In this document: one piece after another, positions 24,971-33,865 of the stretch
Numbering within the stretch: the first letter of the stretch is position 1
Layout of the letters: each line of letters opens with the position of its first letter
DNA from: Pseudomonas sp. LS.1a
GTDB lineage: Bacteria > Pseudomonadota > Gammaproteobacteria > Pseudomonadales > Pseudomonadaceae
Direction: 5' to 3'
NCBI RefSeq assembly: GCF_022533585.1
Contig: NZ_CP092827.1
Coordinates: forward strand, 2,458,001 to 2,522,000
DNA: 64,000 nucleotides
Position numbers and translations under genes: made by a program
The notes under the pieces: generated by a model
The model's database searches: none
The model's input: the letters and a program-made list of their open reading frames with translations, nothing else
Told to the model about the DNA's origin: nothing

Positions 24971-26328
24971 CATTTCTTGGTGGTACCGGGACCGTGACTG
25001 GCAGCAAGTTCCTGCTGACTCGCGACAGCAGCCGCGTGCTGATCGACTGCGGGCTGTTTCAAGGCTACAAGCAACTGCGCCTGCGCAACTGGGAACCGTT
25101 GTCGGCGGCGCTGAGCGCGCTCGATGCCGTGGTACTGACCCATGCCCATCTCGACCACAGCGGTTATCTTCCGGTGCTCGCGCGGGAGGGCTATACCGGG
25201 CCTATCTACGCAACCCCGGCCACTTGTGCCTTGGCCGAGATCCTGTTACTCGACAGTGCCCGGCTGCAGGAGGAGCAGGCCGAGCATGCCAACCGGCATG
25301 GCTACTCCAGGCATTCGCCGGCACGCCCGCTTTACACCGAACAGGATGCAAAGCGCGCCTTGGCACTGTTGCGCCCTGTGGCGCTGCATCAACCGATCAT
25401 GGTCGCGCAGGGCATGGAGCTGCTGCTGCGTACGGCTGGACACATACTCGGCGCGGCGACGGTGCAGATCAAGGCCGATGGTCAGACCTTGGTCTTTTCC
25501 GGCGACCTGGGACGGCCACAAGACCCGATCATGCGTGCACCGGAACTGATCAGGACGGCAGATGTGCTGCTGGTGGAGTCCACCTATGGCGACCGCCAGC
25601 ATCCAACCGAATCGACCGAGCAATTCCTGGCCCAGGTCATCAACCAGACCCTCCTGCGTCATGGCATCACCTTGGTGCCGTCGTTCGCCGTTGGCCGTGC
25701 CCAATTGCTGATGTACTACCTGTACAAGCTCAAGCGCGATGGCCTGATACCTGATATCCCGGTCTACCTCAACAGCCCGATGGCCACCGACGCAACCGTC
25801 CTGTACCAGCAGTTCAGGAGCGAGCATCGGTTGACACCGGAGGAATGCGCCGCAATGTGCAGGGGCACGCATATCATCCGCACGGTAGATGAATCCCGGC
25901 GTCTGGATCAGCTGCGTGAACCTGCGGTCATCATCGCCGCCAGTGGCATGGCGACCGGTGGGCGCGTTCTGCACCATCTCAAGGCGTTGGCACCCAACCC
26001 GCGCAACAGCATTCTGTTCTCTGGTTTTCAGGCCGGAGGTACGCGCGGCGCCGATATCGTAGCTGGCGCGCACAGTGTGCGCCTGCACGGTGAAGACGTG
26101 CCTATCCGGGCCCAGGTGCATGCGATGGATAATCTCTCTGCGCACGCCGATGCCGACGAGATCATGGAGTGGTTGCGCGGTTTCGCCCGCCCGCCACGCC
26201 AGACCTATGTCATCCATGGTGAGCCGCACGCCGCCGACACGTTGCGGCGGCGGATCAGCATCGAGCTCGGTTGGCAGGTGTACGTACCCGAGTACCACGA
26301 AACGGTTGCTATTGACCCAGTGCGCTAG
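24961..26328 (+). CDS. Metallo-beta-lactamase/beta-CASP ribonuclease
   Basis: A 455-residue RNA-processing hydrolase. Zinc motif LTHAHLDHSGYLPVL is near residue 60, the beta-CASP region follows (VESTYGDRQHP, FAVGRAQLLMYYL, PVYLNSPMATDAT), and the C-terminal RMMBL part has DNLSAHADADEI. Members act as exo- or endonucleases on RNA. It overlaps the USP upstream and is followed 19 bases later by a membrane protein gene. Its presence in an oxygen-controlled island suggests RNA turnover under energy stress, which is inference. Confidence 0.87.
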   Translation: MQLTFLGGTGTVTGSKFLLTRDSSRVLIDCGLFQGYKQLRLRNWEPLSAALSALDAVVLTHAHLDHSGYLPVLAREGYTGPIYATPATCALAEILLLDSARLQEEQAEHANRHGYSRHSPARPLYTEQDAKRALALLRPVALHQPIMVAQGMELLLRTAGHILGAATVQIKADGQTLVFSGDLGRPQDPIMRAPELIRTADVLLVESTYGDRQHPTESTEQFLAQVINQTLLRHGITLVPSFAVGRAQLLMYYLYKLKRDGLIPDIPVYLNSPMATDATVLYQQFRSEHRLTPEECAAMCRGTHIIRTVDESRRLDQLREPAVIIAASGMATGGRVLHHLKALAPNPRNSILFSGFQAGGTRGADIVAGAHSVRLHGEDVPIRAQVHAMDNLSAHADADEIMEWLRGFARPPRQTYVIHGEPHAADTLRRRISIELGWQVYVPEYHETVAIDPVR

Positions 26329-26347
26329 CCTGGGCCGGGAGGCTGTC

Positions 26348-26992
26348 ATGGATACACAAGCAAGGGCGAAACTGCGGGCCTGGATGCATCGGCCACGAGG
26401 TAGCCTGGGGGTGATCGTGGCAATCTTCGCATTGCTCGTCGTGGTAGCTGCCTACCGGTCGTTGAGCCCGAACTGGCGCCTGCCGATGCAACATCCACTT
26501 ATGCTGCTGGCCTTGCTCGCCTTGTGCGTGGCGTTGGGGTGGGTGGTGCAGCGTGGCGTGAAACGCACGGTAGGCAAGACCATATTCAATGGCCAGGCCA
26601 CGGGCTGGCAGGCTCGGCTTGCCTTCCTGCGCTCGGTCACCCAGGAGTCGAACGTGCTCTTGAGCATGTTGCTGCTCCTGGCGTTGCTCGCTGGCGGCAC
26701 GCTTTGGCTGGCGGGGCGCTCGGTGGACCGTATCGTGGAGAATTGCACAGACAGCCTGCAGGCCCGGGTGAACACCCCTGAGGATGAAAAGCTCACGGCA
26801 TTGGTCGGTAAGCCGGTGTGTACCTGCCTGGCGCAAACGTTTCTGGATCGCAATGGGGTAATACGCCTGGCCTTGTTGGAAACGCCGATGCGGGAAGTGA
26901 GCGCATACAAGGGGTTGACGGCAGACGACGAAAAGCGCTGCCTCGAGCAGTTCGACCTGCTGCCTGAAGGGGCCCGGGCGACGGTGCCTTGA
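26348..26992 (+). CDS. Membrane protein of unknown function
   Basis: A 214-residue protein with three predicted membrane helices (VIVAIFALLVVVAA; LMLLALLALCVALGWVV; LLSMLLLLALLAGGTLWLA) and a C-terminal soluble part with three cysteines (ENC..., VCTC). Ribosome site GGGAGG. I do not recognise the family. The CTC pair after a membrane anchor could bind metal or be redox-active. Follows the beta-CASP nuclease closely. Confidence 0.7.
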   Translation: MDTQARAKLRAWMHRPRGSLGVIVAIFALLVVVAAYRSLSPNWRLPMQHPLMLLALLALCVALGWVVQRGVKRTVGKTIFNGQATGWQARLAFLRSVTQESNVLLSMLLLLALLAGGTLWLAGRSVDRIVENCTDSLQARVNTPEDEKLTALVGKPVCTCLAQTFLDRNGVIRLALLETPMREVSAYKGLTADDEKRCLEQFDLLPEGARATVP

Positions 26993-27054
26993 ATGGTAGT
27001 AGTGCTTGCCAGTAGCTGAAACGACAGGCGCCCGTCGCGGCGCGGGAGGTTTGC

Positions 27055-27759
27055 ATGTCGCATGATCTTGCTCGTCGCACCCTGTACCCCGACCGTGCTG
27101 AAGCCGGTCGCTGCCTGGTGGCGTTGTTGAGCCGATATGCCGGACGGTCTGATGTGATCGTGCTCGCCTTGCCACGAGGCGGCGTGCCGGTGGCTTACGA
27201 GGTCGCTACCGCCCTCAAGGTTCGCCTGGACCTGCTGGTAGTGCGCAAGCTTGGAATACCATCGCACCCTGAATATGCCATGGGTGCGATCGCCGGGGGT
27301 GGGGTGAAGATTCTCAACGACGATGCGCTGCGGGCTTATCCGGTCGATCGCACCTTGCTGGAAAGCGTAGTTGCCAGGGAAACCCAGGAACTGATACGTC
27401 GCGAGCGCACCTATCGAGGTACCCGACCACCGCTTCGGCTCAAGGACCAGACCGTAATACTGGTTGATGATGGCCTGGCAACCGGAGCCTCGATGATGGC
27501 GGCCATTCAGGCGACACGGGCGTTGTCGCCTGTGCGTATCGTGGTCGCGGTGCCAGTCGCGCCACCGGAAACGCTGGAGGCCATGTGGGGCGAAGTGGAC
27601 GAGGTGGTCTGCCCGCTGGTGCCTGAGCGGATGGTTTCGGTCGGCTACTGGTACCAGGACTTTCCCCAGACTTCGGACGAAGAAGTCATCGCGCTTATGG
27701 ACAAGGCCGGGTTCGCGGAGTCCTCCAGGGTGCGTGCCGGGGAGGCTGAAGATGACTGA
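27055..27759 (+). CDS. Type I phosphoribosyltransferase
   Basis: A 234-residue phosphoribosyltransferase-fold protein. The PRPP loop VILVDDGLATGASMMAAIQA is clear, and the substrate loop begins LALPRGGVPVAYEVA. The group is found fused or next to dienelactone-hydrolase-like and erythromycin-esterase-like proteins in stress regulons; here both neighbours are present, the first as a fragment. Substrate base unknown. Confidence 0.83.
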   Translation: MSHDLARRTLYPDRAEAGRCLVALLSRYAGRSDVIVLALPRGGVPVAYEVATALKVRLDLLVVRKLGIPSHPEYAMGAIAGGGVKILNDDALRAYPVDRTLLESVVARETQELIRRERTYRGTRPPLRLKDQTVILVDDGLATGASMMAAIQATRALSPVRIVVAVPVAPPETLEAMWGEVDEVVCPLVPERMVSVGYWYQDFPQTSDEEVIALMDKAGFAESSRVRAGEAEDD

Positions 27760-27934
27760 GGTGCAGCTGCGTTCGATGAAATGGCCGGGCGTAGAACTGC
27801 TGGCCGACCGACGGTTACCTACCGACACCCGTGCCTTGGTCATTTTTGCCCATGGCAGCGGCCGGCTGAGCGGCAGAAGCCAGTATGTGGCGGACATGCT
27901 CGCCAGTCGCGGCCCCCAAGCCTCTTCCCCCTGA
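27752..27934 (+). pseudogene. Truncated dienelactone-hydrolase-like protein
   Basis: The 60-codon frame starts inside the end of the phosphoribosyltransferase gene (8-base overlap) and reads ALVIFAHGSGRLSGRSQYVA, the oxyanion-strand start of a small alpha/beta hydrolase often encoded after this phosphoribosyltransferase. After ADMLASRG the match is lost and a stop follows. The nucleophile and catalytic His are missing (about 200 residues expected). Confidence 0.65.
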
Positions 27935-27952
27935 GGCTTGCAGGCCGGATAT

Positions 27953-29320
27953 TCAGACGCCGAACGGATAGGTTTCGTCTTCCGGCTCGAGATGCTGTTG
28001 TTTCGGCAGAGGCAGGGCGTTGACCGGCTGGGTCTGTTCGATCCAGAGCATGGCATCGAATTGCTCGGCCAGCACTGCTTCGAAGTAATGGCTCAGCCGT
28101 TCGCTCTCCGGTCGGTAGATGACGCCGATCGCGCGCTCGAGCAGTGGCATGGACAAGATGCGACGCAACTCCTTGCGCTGTAGGTCTCGCCAGTCGGTCA
28201 AGGAAGCCGGTACGCCTGCCAGGCGGAACTGGTGCTCCCAGCTGTCCGACCGCGAAGGGCGGATGTCCTTGATCAGCATGTCGCCATCCCAGTCACTGGC
28301 GGCGGCCACTTGACCGCGATCAGTGGCCATGCCGATCAGCACGGCCTCCCGGCCAAAGGCGTTGCGGCACAGCTGACCGATGTTGAACTGGCCTTTCCAG
28401 CCCATTTCCGTGGCATCTGCGTTGCCGATGTGGGAGTTGTGTGCCCAGACTACGGCTTTGGCGTGTGGCCCGCGATGTTCCAGCAGTGCGCGCAGGGTAT
28501 CGAACATATGCCGGTCGCGCAGGTTCCAGGAGGCAGTCGAGCCTCGGTAGATCGCGCGGTAATATTGCTCCGCAGCGATGATCACCCGTGCGTTCTGGGT
28601 GGCATTGAAGAACGCTTCATCGTTGCGGATCAGGCCCGACAGTTGTTCGGCCAGCATCACATTCAGCTGTTCAACCACAGGCTGCTCGCACGGCATGACG
28701 CCACCGCGTTCGACGAAGTGGCCGTACAGGGCCGGGTCATCCTGCCAGGGCGTCAGGCAACCATAACGGCGGCGCGCTTCGCGAGCCAGGTGCGGATCTG
28801 CCCGGTCCAGAAAGGCCAGCACTTCATGAATGGAGTTGCGCAGGCTGTAGACGTCCAGGCCTCTAAACTCGACGCGGCGCTCGACGGCCAGCAGGCGATT
28901 GTGTCCATGCAGCCAGTGGGAGAATGCCTTGACCTCGCTGTTGCGCCACATCCAGGTTGGGAAACGGCTGAAAATATGGCGCTTCCATGCCGAATGGGCC
29001 AAGCCCCGCACGTACTGGTCGACGTGTCCGGCATCCGGCCAGTCGGCTTCGACGGCCACGATGTTGAATCCGTGTTGTTCGATCAGACGCCGGGTAATTG
29101 CTGCACGGGCGCGATAGAACTCGCTGGTGCCATGGCTTGCCTCGCCCAGCATCACTACACGGGCGTCGGCGTAGCGGTCGAACAGCGCAGCGAATGCGGG
29201 GGAGTTCAGGTCGGGCAAGGGTTCGGCGAATTGATGCAGCAGGGGGGCGATCTCAGCGCTGTCGACCTGGCATTGCTTGCCGTAGAGCTTTTCCATCAGT
29301 TTCCGCGAGTTGCTGTTCAT
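27953..29320 (-). CDS. Erythromycin-esterase-family protein
   Basis: A 455-residue protein of the EreA/EreB/succinoglycan-biosynthesis fold. Typical motifs: VMLGEASHGTSEFYRARAAI, FNIVAVEADWPDA, and AVVWAHNSHIGNADATEMGW with the conserved histidines. The ATG at 29320 is chosen for GAGGAGGG just upstream. Most members are not antibiotic esterases; a stress-related hydrolase is more likely. In Mycobacterium tuberculosis a protein of this family is fused to a phosphoribosyltransferase in the DosR regulon, echoing the neighbourhood here. Confidence 0.82.
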   Translation of the reverse strand: MNSNSRKLMEKLYGKQCQVDSAEIAPLLHQFAEPLPDLNSPAFAALFDRYADARVVMLGEASHGTSEFYRARAAITRRLIEQHGFNIVAVEADWPDAGHVDQYVRGLAHSAWKRHIFSRFPTWMWRNSEVKAFSHWLHGHNRLLAVERRVEFRGLDVYSLRNSIHEVLAFLDRADPHLAREARRRYGCLTPWQDDPALYGHFVERGGVMPCEQPVVEQLNVMLAEQLSGLIRNDEAFFNATQNARVIIAAEQYYRAIYRGSTASWNLRDRHMFDTLRALLEHRGPHAKAVVWAHNSHIGNADATEMGWKGQFNIGQLCRNAFGREAVLIGMATDRGQVAAASDWDGDMLIKDIRPSRSDSWEHQFRLAGVPASLTDWRDLQRKELRRILSMPLLERAIGVIYRPESERLSHYFEAVLAEQFDAMLWIEQTQPVNALPLPKQQHLEPEDETYPFGV

Positions 29321-29414
29321 GGATACCCTCCTCGTGCGGATATGGCCGGAGGTCGTGAGGCTTGAAGCGGCGGGGCAGCACGGTGGCTGCCCCAGGCGCT
29401 GGCGCAACGGCGCT

Positions 29415-29984
29415 TCAGGTCAGGTTGAGGCGATGGATGACCTGGGCCGGATCATCCGGATCGGTGCTGGTGGTGAATCCTGCCGCCTTGGCCAGGTCGC
29501 GCATCGCCAGGTTGGCGGCTGAGTCGATCGAGTACATCTGCCGCAGGCCCTTTGCCCGGGCATGATCGGTCAGGTGCTTGAGCAGCAGGCGGCCCAGGCC
29601 ATGGTGCTGCCAGCTGTCGAGCACCGTCACGGCGCATTCGCATTCATCCTTGCCGGCAATGGCGGCATAACGCGATATGCCCACCTCCTGCAGCTCGCCG
29701 TCCACATGGGCGAGGGCGACATAGGCGGCTTGTCGGTCCTGGTCGACCGCCATCAACTGGTCGAGCATCGCCTCACCGGGCTCCTTGATCTGGCACAGGA
29801 AGCGAAAATGCCGCGACTGCGGTGACAGCCGTTCGATGAAGGCCCTCTCGCGCTCCCGGTCCTTGGCTTGCAGCGGCCTGATCAGTACGTGGATGCCATT
29901 GTCGAGGGCTTCGATCCAATGTTCGCCCGCAGGCTTGGGAAACGAGGGCGCGGTATATTGACGGGAAGTTTCAGCAGGAGCCAT
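29415..29984 (-). CDS. GNAT acetyltransferase, second paralogue
   Basis: A 189-residue GNAT protein similar along its length to the one at 23309-23857: HWIEALDNGIHVLIRPLQAK start, then ECAVTVLDSWQHHGLGRLLL with the acetyl-CoA loop. Possibly a protein lysine acetyltransferase without a cNMP domain. It lies 94 bases upstream of the esterase gene on the same strand. Confidence 0.8.
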   Translation of the reverse strand: MAPAETSRQYTAPSFPKPAGEHWIEALDNGIHVLIRPLQAKDRERERAFIERLSPQSRHFRFLCQIKEPGEAMLDQLMAVDQDRQAAYVALAHVDGELQEVGISRYAAIAGKDECECAVTVLDSWQHHGLGRLLLKHLTDHARAKGLRQMYSIDSAANLAMRDLAKAAGFTTSTDPDDPAQVIHRLNLT

Positions 29985-30041
29985 GGCAGTATCCTCGTGT
30001 GATGGAGATGGGGCGGTTGGACGCTTGAATGTGCACTCCAG

Positions 30042-30500
30042 TTAGTGCCATTGATGTTTTATTTCCAGCCATTGACTGTTTGAAAGCCATTTGTCTGCAG
30101 CTGGAAAGAATATGTTTTCCTCCGACTCCATGTGGTCGTAATATTTTTCGATGTAGTCATCAACAGTGTCAGCGATTACTTTCGTGTTTTTTGTTGTAGC
30201 CGCTAATGTATTCAATTGCCCAGCAATGCGCGCAAATGCCTGGTGATCTCGCTCGATATCCAGGATCCGCGGGTGGATCGGCGCCTCCGTGGCTAGCAAG
30301 GCTCGCCGAATGATTTCTTCATTCTCATGGTGGTGCCGCTCTGCATTACTGTGCAAGGCCTCCAACATCTCGAACAAAAGCTTACAGTCATCAGTGCCAT
30401 CGGGCTCATGCTTTAGCTTTTTCAGCAATTTCCTGATCTGGCTTATCTTGTTGGCCATGTCATGATGATAGGCGTGAAGTTCGTTCAGTAAGGTATTCAT
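30042..30500 (-). CDS. Hemerythrin HHE-domain protein
   Basis: A 152-residue four-helix protein with the histidine/glutamate pattern of hemerythrins: HAYHHDM near the start, AERHHHENEEII, IERDHQAF and YYDHMESEENIFFPAADKWL. It should hold a di-iron site that binds oxygen or NO. Codons are visibly more AT-rich than in the neighbours (many AAA, AAT, ATT), hinting at separate origin. A perfect FNR box lies about 200 bases upstream at 30700. Confidence 0.82.
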   Translation of the reverse strand: MNTLLNELHAYHHDMANKISQIRKLLKKLKHEPDGTDDCKLLFEMLEALHSNAERHHHENEEIIRRALLATEAPIHPRILDIERDHQAFARIAGQLNTLAATTKNTKVIADTVDDYIEKYYDHMESEENIFFPAADKWLSNSQWLEIKHQWH

Positions 30501-30699
30501 GACAAATCCTCTTCACGTTACCAGACAATGCAGACTTATAAGGTTGCCAGTCATGCTCAACGACAGGGCTCACTGATGCGGTAGTCGCTCAGTAAGCGCC
30601 TCACCCGCTTCGACGGCCGGCAAACCACAGGGGCCTTCAGGTAGAAAAACGGGTTGAAGGCTGTCCACGTCGAGCATGAGGGCAGCACATTGGCCTGAC

Positions 30700-30713
30700 T
30701 TGATCTCGATCAA
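30700..30713. promoter_or_regulatory. Perfect FNR/Anr box
   Basis: TTGATCTCGATCAA fits the consensus exactly. It is in the 424-base gap between the hemerythrin gene (start at 30500) and the end of the flavodehydrogenase gene; the hemerythrin is the only gene it can serve. The rest of 30501-30924 shows no gene. Confidence 0.65.
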
Positions 30714-30924
30714 GCTTTAGTAGGGCACAACCATGCCCCTTGGTCAGTTGCCTCAGAAACTTCGGGCGAAGCGGCTAGCGTTCATAGAGCCCGCAAGAAG
30801 AAGCGCAGACATCGTCATGTCAGGCCCTGAAGAACTGTCTCCCGGCTGTTCAGCCGGTTCAATCAGGCTGGGCTCCTGCAATGTGTTGGCCGGGAGGTCC
30901 GACTCATCGATCAACAAGGCCTGC

Positions 30925-31686
30925 TCAAGCTCGGTCGGATGGAGGAGCCGAATTGAGGGCCTCGAGAATCCTGTCATAACGTTGCACAGGCCCATTCAGA
31001 GGAAATTGACAACTCCAGGATGGACGCGACACATGGTCTGCCCGCAACCAGATACGCTGTATCGGGACCCCTTTTTGCCAACAGATGCGCGCGGCATGCC
31101 TTGCCACCAAGGACGGCGCGCAGCAGTAGACAGTGTCCGGCTTGAAATCCTCCAGCTGTTCAGTCAGTTGAATCCAAACGCTTCTGCTGTTGCGTGGCAC
31201 CGAGGTAAACGCTGAGATCCATGGCTGACATTCGGCGGGCAGGTGCTCCTGCTCAAAGCTTTCGTGCAACAGCCTCACCTCTACCCAAGGTAGCCAACAG
31301 CGAACCTCATCCAGTGTGCAAAGTAGCGCCAAAACCCCCTCGCCGTGAGTGATAGCCAGCAGTCGCACACTCTGCAAGGGCACCGGCCAGGCGCTGCCCA
31401 GAGGCCCTGAGTACTCCAGCAGATCTCCGACCTGCAATGTCAGGAGGCTGCGGGTGGCGACCATGAACCGACCCGCTGCGCCAGGCATGCTGATGTAGTT
31501 GCAGGTCCAGCGCTGGGTTTGATTCGCCAGTTGGCAATACTGGCCTGGCATCGCCTCGCTGCGTTGCGGGTTGCACAGCATCAGGCGAAGGTACTGTATG
31601 CCGGGCCCCGGCAATGTTTCCAGCAAACGGACACATTCACTGTGATCCTCGTCCATATGCGCCTCGAACAGGTTTGGGCGGGCCAC
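30925..31686 (-). CDS. Ferredoxin-reductase-like FAD/NAD(P) oxidoreductase lacking the Fe-S cysteines
   Basis: A 253-residue flavin reductase of the hydrogenase-gamma/sulfite-reductase-B type. The FAD region MPGQYCQLAN...YISMPG and the loop LLEYSGPLGSAWP are present, then a nucleotide domain with VYCCAPSLVARHAARICWQK. Related proteins end in a CGxGxCGHC-like 2Fe-2S motif; here the matching end reads HVSRPSWSCQFPLNG, so the cluster is probably absent. The start at 31686 lies 37 bases from a perfect FNR box. Electron partner unknown. Confidence 0.65.
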   Translation of the reverse strand: MARPNLFEAHMDEDHSECVRLLETLPGPGIQYLRLMLCNPQRSEAMPGQYCQLANQTQRWTCNYISMPGAAGRFMVATRSLLTLQVGDLLEYSGPLGSAWPVPLQSVRLLAITHGEGVLALLCTLDEVRCWLPWVEVRLLHESFEQEHLPAECQPWISAFTSVPRNSRSVWIQLTEQLEDFKPDTVYCCAPSLVARHAARICWQKGVPIQRIWLRADHVSRPSWSCQFPLNGPVQRYDRILEALNSAPPSDRA

Positions 31687-31722
31687 GCTCCATATAAGCT
31701 AAGCCCCTGCGATGGCAACACT

Positions 31723-31736
31723 TTGATCAGGATCAA
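31723..31736. promoter_or_regulatory. Perfect FNR/Anr box between flavodehydrogenase and hsp20
   Basis: TTGATCAGGATCAA is an exact consensus in the divergent region, 37 bases from the leftward start and 114 bases from the hsp20 start. Confidence 0.75.
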
Positions 31737-31765
31737 ACCGACAGATGATGCTGGCCGCATCCTGA

Positions 31766-31779
31766 TTGATAAAGGTCAA
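31766..31779. promoter_or_regulatory. FNR/Anr box before hsp20
   Basis: TTGATAAAGGTCAA has one mismatch to the consensus and is centred 78 bases before the hsp20 start. Confidence 0.6.
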
Positions 31780-31850
31780 ACGTGGGCTTGCCTGCCAGCG
31801 CAAGATCGAGGTGTCACCCAGTGAGGCATTACTCATTCGAGGAGGTCGCC

Positions 31851-32411
31851 ATGTCCGAAACAGCCAAGAAAGTACCTGTCACACCCGCTGCCACCCAGCC
31901 CACCAAGGCTTCGCCACCAAGCACCGAGCCATCGGACTTGTGGCGTCCATTCCAGCAGTTGCGGCGACAGATCGACAGTTTGTTCGACGATTTCGGGCGC
32001 CGGCCACTACGCATGCCGTTCAGCCACACGCCGTTCGATGTCGAGCCATTCTGGCGCCGTGAGCTGTTCAGCCATGGCATGCCGGCGATGGATATCAGCG
32101 AACTGGCCGATGAGTTTTGCATCAGCGCCGAACTGCCTGGTGTGGACGACAAGGACATCGAGATCAAGCTGGTCAATGGCAGCGTTGTGATCCGCGGCGA
32201 GAAGCAGGAAGAAGTCGACGAAAAGCGCAAGGAATACCACCTGTCGGAGCGCCACTACGGCAGCTTCGAGCGGGTCTTCCAGTTGCCCCGTGAAGTCGAC
32301 GCTGAAAAGATCACGGCCCAGTTTGCCAAGGGCGTGCTGCTGGTGCACTTGCCCAAGCGCGCCGAAGCGATTCACCCTGAAAAAGTGATTCCCATCACAA
32401 GCAGCAAATGA
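31851..32411 (+). CDS. Hsp20 small heat shock protein
   Basis: A 186-residue alpha-crystallin-type chaperone. The crystallin domain (~residues 85-180) includes FCISAELPGVDDKDIEIKLV, GEKQEEVDEKRKEYHLSER and the GVLLVHLPK strand; the IPI-like tail motif reads VIPITSSK. The N-terminal extension is rich in Pro and Thr. ATG at 31851 has GGAGG. Two FNR boxes upstream point to induction under low oxygen. Confidence 0.87.
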   Translation: MSETAKKVPVTPAATQPTKASPPSTEPSDLWRPFQQLRRQIDSLFDDFGRRPLRMPFSHTPFDVEPFWRRELFSHGMPAMDISELADEFCISAELPGVDDKDIEIKLVNGSVVIRGEKQEEVDEKRKEYHLSERHYGSFERVFQLPREVDAEKITAQFAKGVLLVHLPKRAEAIHPEKVIPITSSK

Positions 32412-32519
32412 GCGACCCGACCGCGTTCAGGAGCATGGACGCTCCCCCCTCGTATTTCAGTGGAACGGTGCTCCCACCAACTGCCCCTGGTGACCTTCGC
32501 AAGCCGTTCACTTGTGGCA

Positions 32520-32673
32520 CCGGTCGCCGATTTCAAGGCGCTGGCCGACCGCTACGGTGCGCCGGCCGAACGCAGGCACTTCCTGTTGGGCCGCCAGGGG
32601 GCTGGACCGACTGTTTGGCAGCAGCACGGAGCATGTGTTGTACCAGGTACCCTGCAGTATCCTGGCGGTGTAG
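32520..32673 (+). pseudogene. Universal stress protein remnant
   Basis: One frame reads FKALADRYGAPAERRHFLLG; a second continues LDRLFGSSTEHVLYQVPCSI with LAV and a stop at 32671. These are the two ends of the last USP domain with the middle deleted and the frame shifted. A fifth USP gene, lost after hsp20. The long frames over 32408-33217 are only shadows of the gene below. Confidence 0.7.
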
Positions 32674-32688
32674 GGCCATGCGTCGGGG

Positions 32689-33648
32689 TCATGCGCCGCA
32701 GCCCCGGCGGTTGGCAAGCAACTCGGCGACCAGGGCACTGGTATCGACGATATCCAGCTGCTGCAGGCATCGCACGGGCAGGCGAAAGGGCGCGATGCTG
32801 TCGGCAACCAGTACCCGTTCGAACACACCGCTGTCGAATAGCTCGCCACCAGTGGTGAACAGGCCATGGGTGGCAGCGGCCAGCATGCGCCTGGCTCCGG
32901 CCTGCCGGCAGGCCTGGGCAGCGCGCAGCAGTGTCTGCCCCGTGCTGATCAGGTCGTCGAACATGATGACAGTGCTGCCTGCCACGTCACCCACCAGGTG
33001 TTCGCCGCTCAGGCCCGCCTGCTGGCGGTGCTTTTCCATCATGGCCACAGATACCGGGCGTCTCAGCAGGTCCGCCAGAACCTGGCGAAACTGCTCGGCG
33101 CGTTTGATGCCGCCAATATCCGGCGACACGACCGTGACTGTCTGTTCACCGAGCAGCGGGGCCAGGTGTTGGGCGAATAGCGCGGTGCATTGCAGGTTCC
33201 AGCTGGGGATTCGGTAGGCGTTGTCGAAGGCGCTGGGATTGTGTACGTCCAGCGCCACCACGCGGTCGACGCCGCAGCTTTCCATCAGGCAAGCCACATG
33301 GCGGGTGATGGTCGCATCCTGAAACTCTACCTTGCGGTCCTTGCGGCCATAACACAGGTAAGGCGTGACTGCCGTCACCTGGCTTGCACCGGCGTCCTTG
33401 AGCGCACCACAGAAGAACAGCAACTGGCATAGCTTGTCGTGTGCGCTGTGGTGCGCATCGCCATAGAGCGAGTGAAAGACGATGACCGCTCGACCGTCGA
33501 CCGATTCGCCAGGCCAGCACTTGTGTTCTCCGTCCTCGTAGTCGCGCTCTTCATGTGCTGACAGTGTCCGGCCCAGGCGTTGCGCCACGGCATTCCCATA
33601 GGCCTGGCTGCCTCGCAGGGCGAACAGTAACGGCGGTGTGTCATTCAT
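32689..33648 (-). CDS. Ribose-phosphate pyrophosphokinase-like protein
   Basis: A 319-residue PRPP-synthetase-fold protein: QAYGNAVAQRLG start, VTPYLCYGRKDRK with the catalytic Arg/Lys loop, SPDIGGIKRAEQF, and the PRPP-binding VIMFDDLISTGQTLL. This is a divergent extra copy rather than the housekeeping prs. It would supply PRPP for the phosphoribosyltransferases at 27055 and 35823. The start at 33648 is chosen because residues before it have no family match and a FNR box lies 56 bases upstream of it. Confidence 0.8.
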   Translation of the reverse strand: MNDTPPLLFALRGSQAYGNAVAQRLGRTLSAHEERDYEDGEHKCWPGESVDGRAVIVFHSLYGDAHHSAHDKLCQLLFFCGALKDAGASQVTAVTPYLCYGRKDRKVEFQDATITRHVACLMESCGVDRVVALDVHNPSAFDNAYRIPSWNLQCTALFAQHLAPLLGEQTVTVVSPDIGGIKRAEQFRQVLADLLRRPVSVAMMEKHRQQAGLSGEHLVGDVAGSTVIMFDDLISTGQTLLRAAQACRQAGARRMLAAATHGLFTTGGELFDSGVFERVLVADSIAPFRLPVRCLQQLDIVDTSALVAELLANRRGCGA

Positions 33649-33703
33649 GCCCTGCGCTCCATTGGTCGTACATAGCAACATAAGCTGCGTTGGACTGTGG
33701 GGT

Positions 33704-33717
33704 TTGACGTTTATCAA
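33704..33717. promoter_or_regulatory. FNR/Anr box before the PRPP synthetase-like gene
   Basis: TTGACGTTTATCAA has one mismatch to the consensus and is centred 62 bases before the start at 33648. Confidence 0.65.
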
Positions 33718-33865
33718 GTCGAGCATAGCCAGCAGTCGGACACTGGGCAGGCCAGAACATGTCAAGGCCTGCGCACCTAAATCTGCACCGAGAGTATGCC
33801 AATGGACAAGTACCAGAAAAGCCACAGCGACAAACTGGAGGGCGTGAAACCAGACGGCTGATCGT

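Noticed and set aside
32408..33217. 269-codon plus-strand frame directly after hsp20
   Set aside because: It mostly overlaps the PRPP synthetase-like gene on the other strand; the only real signal in it is the short USP remnant.
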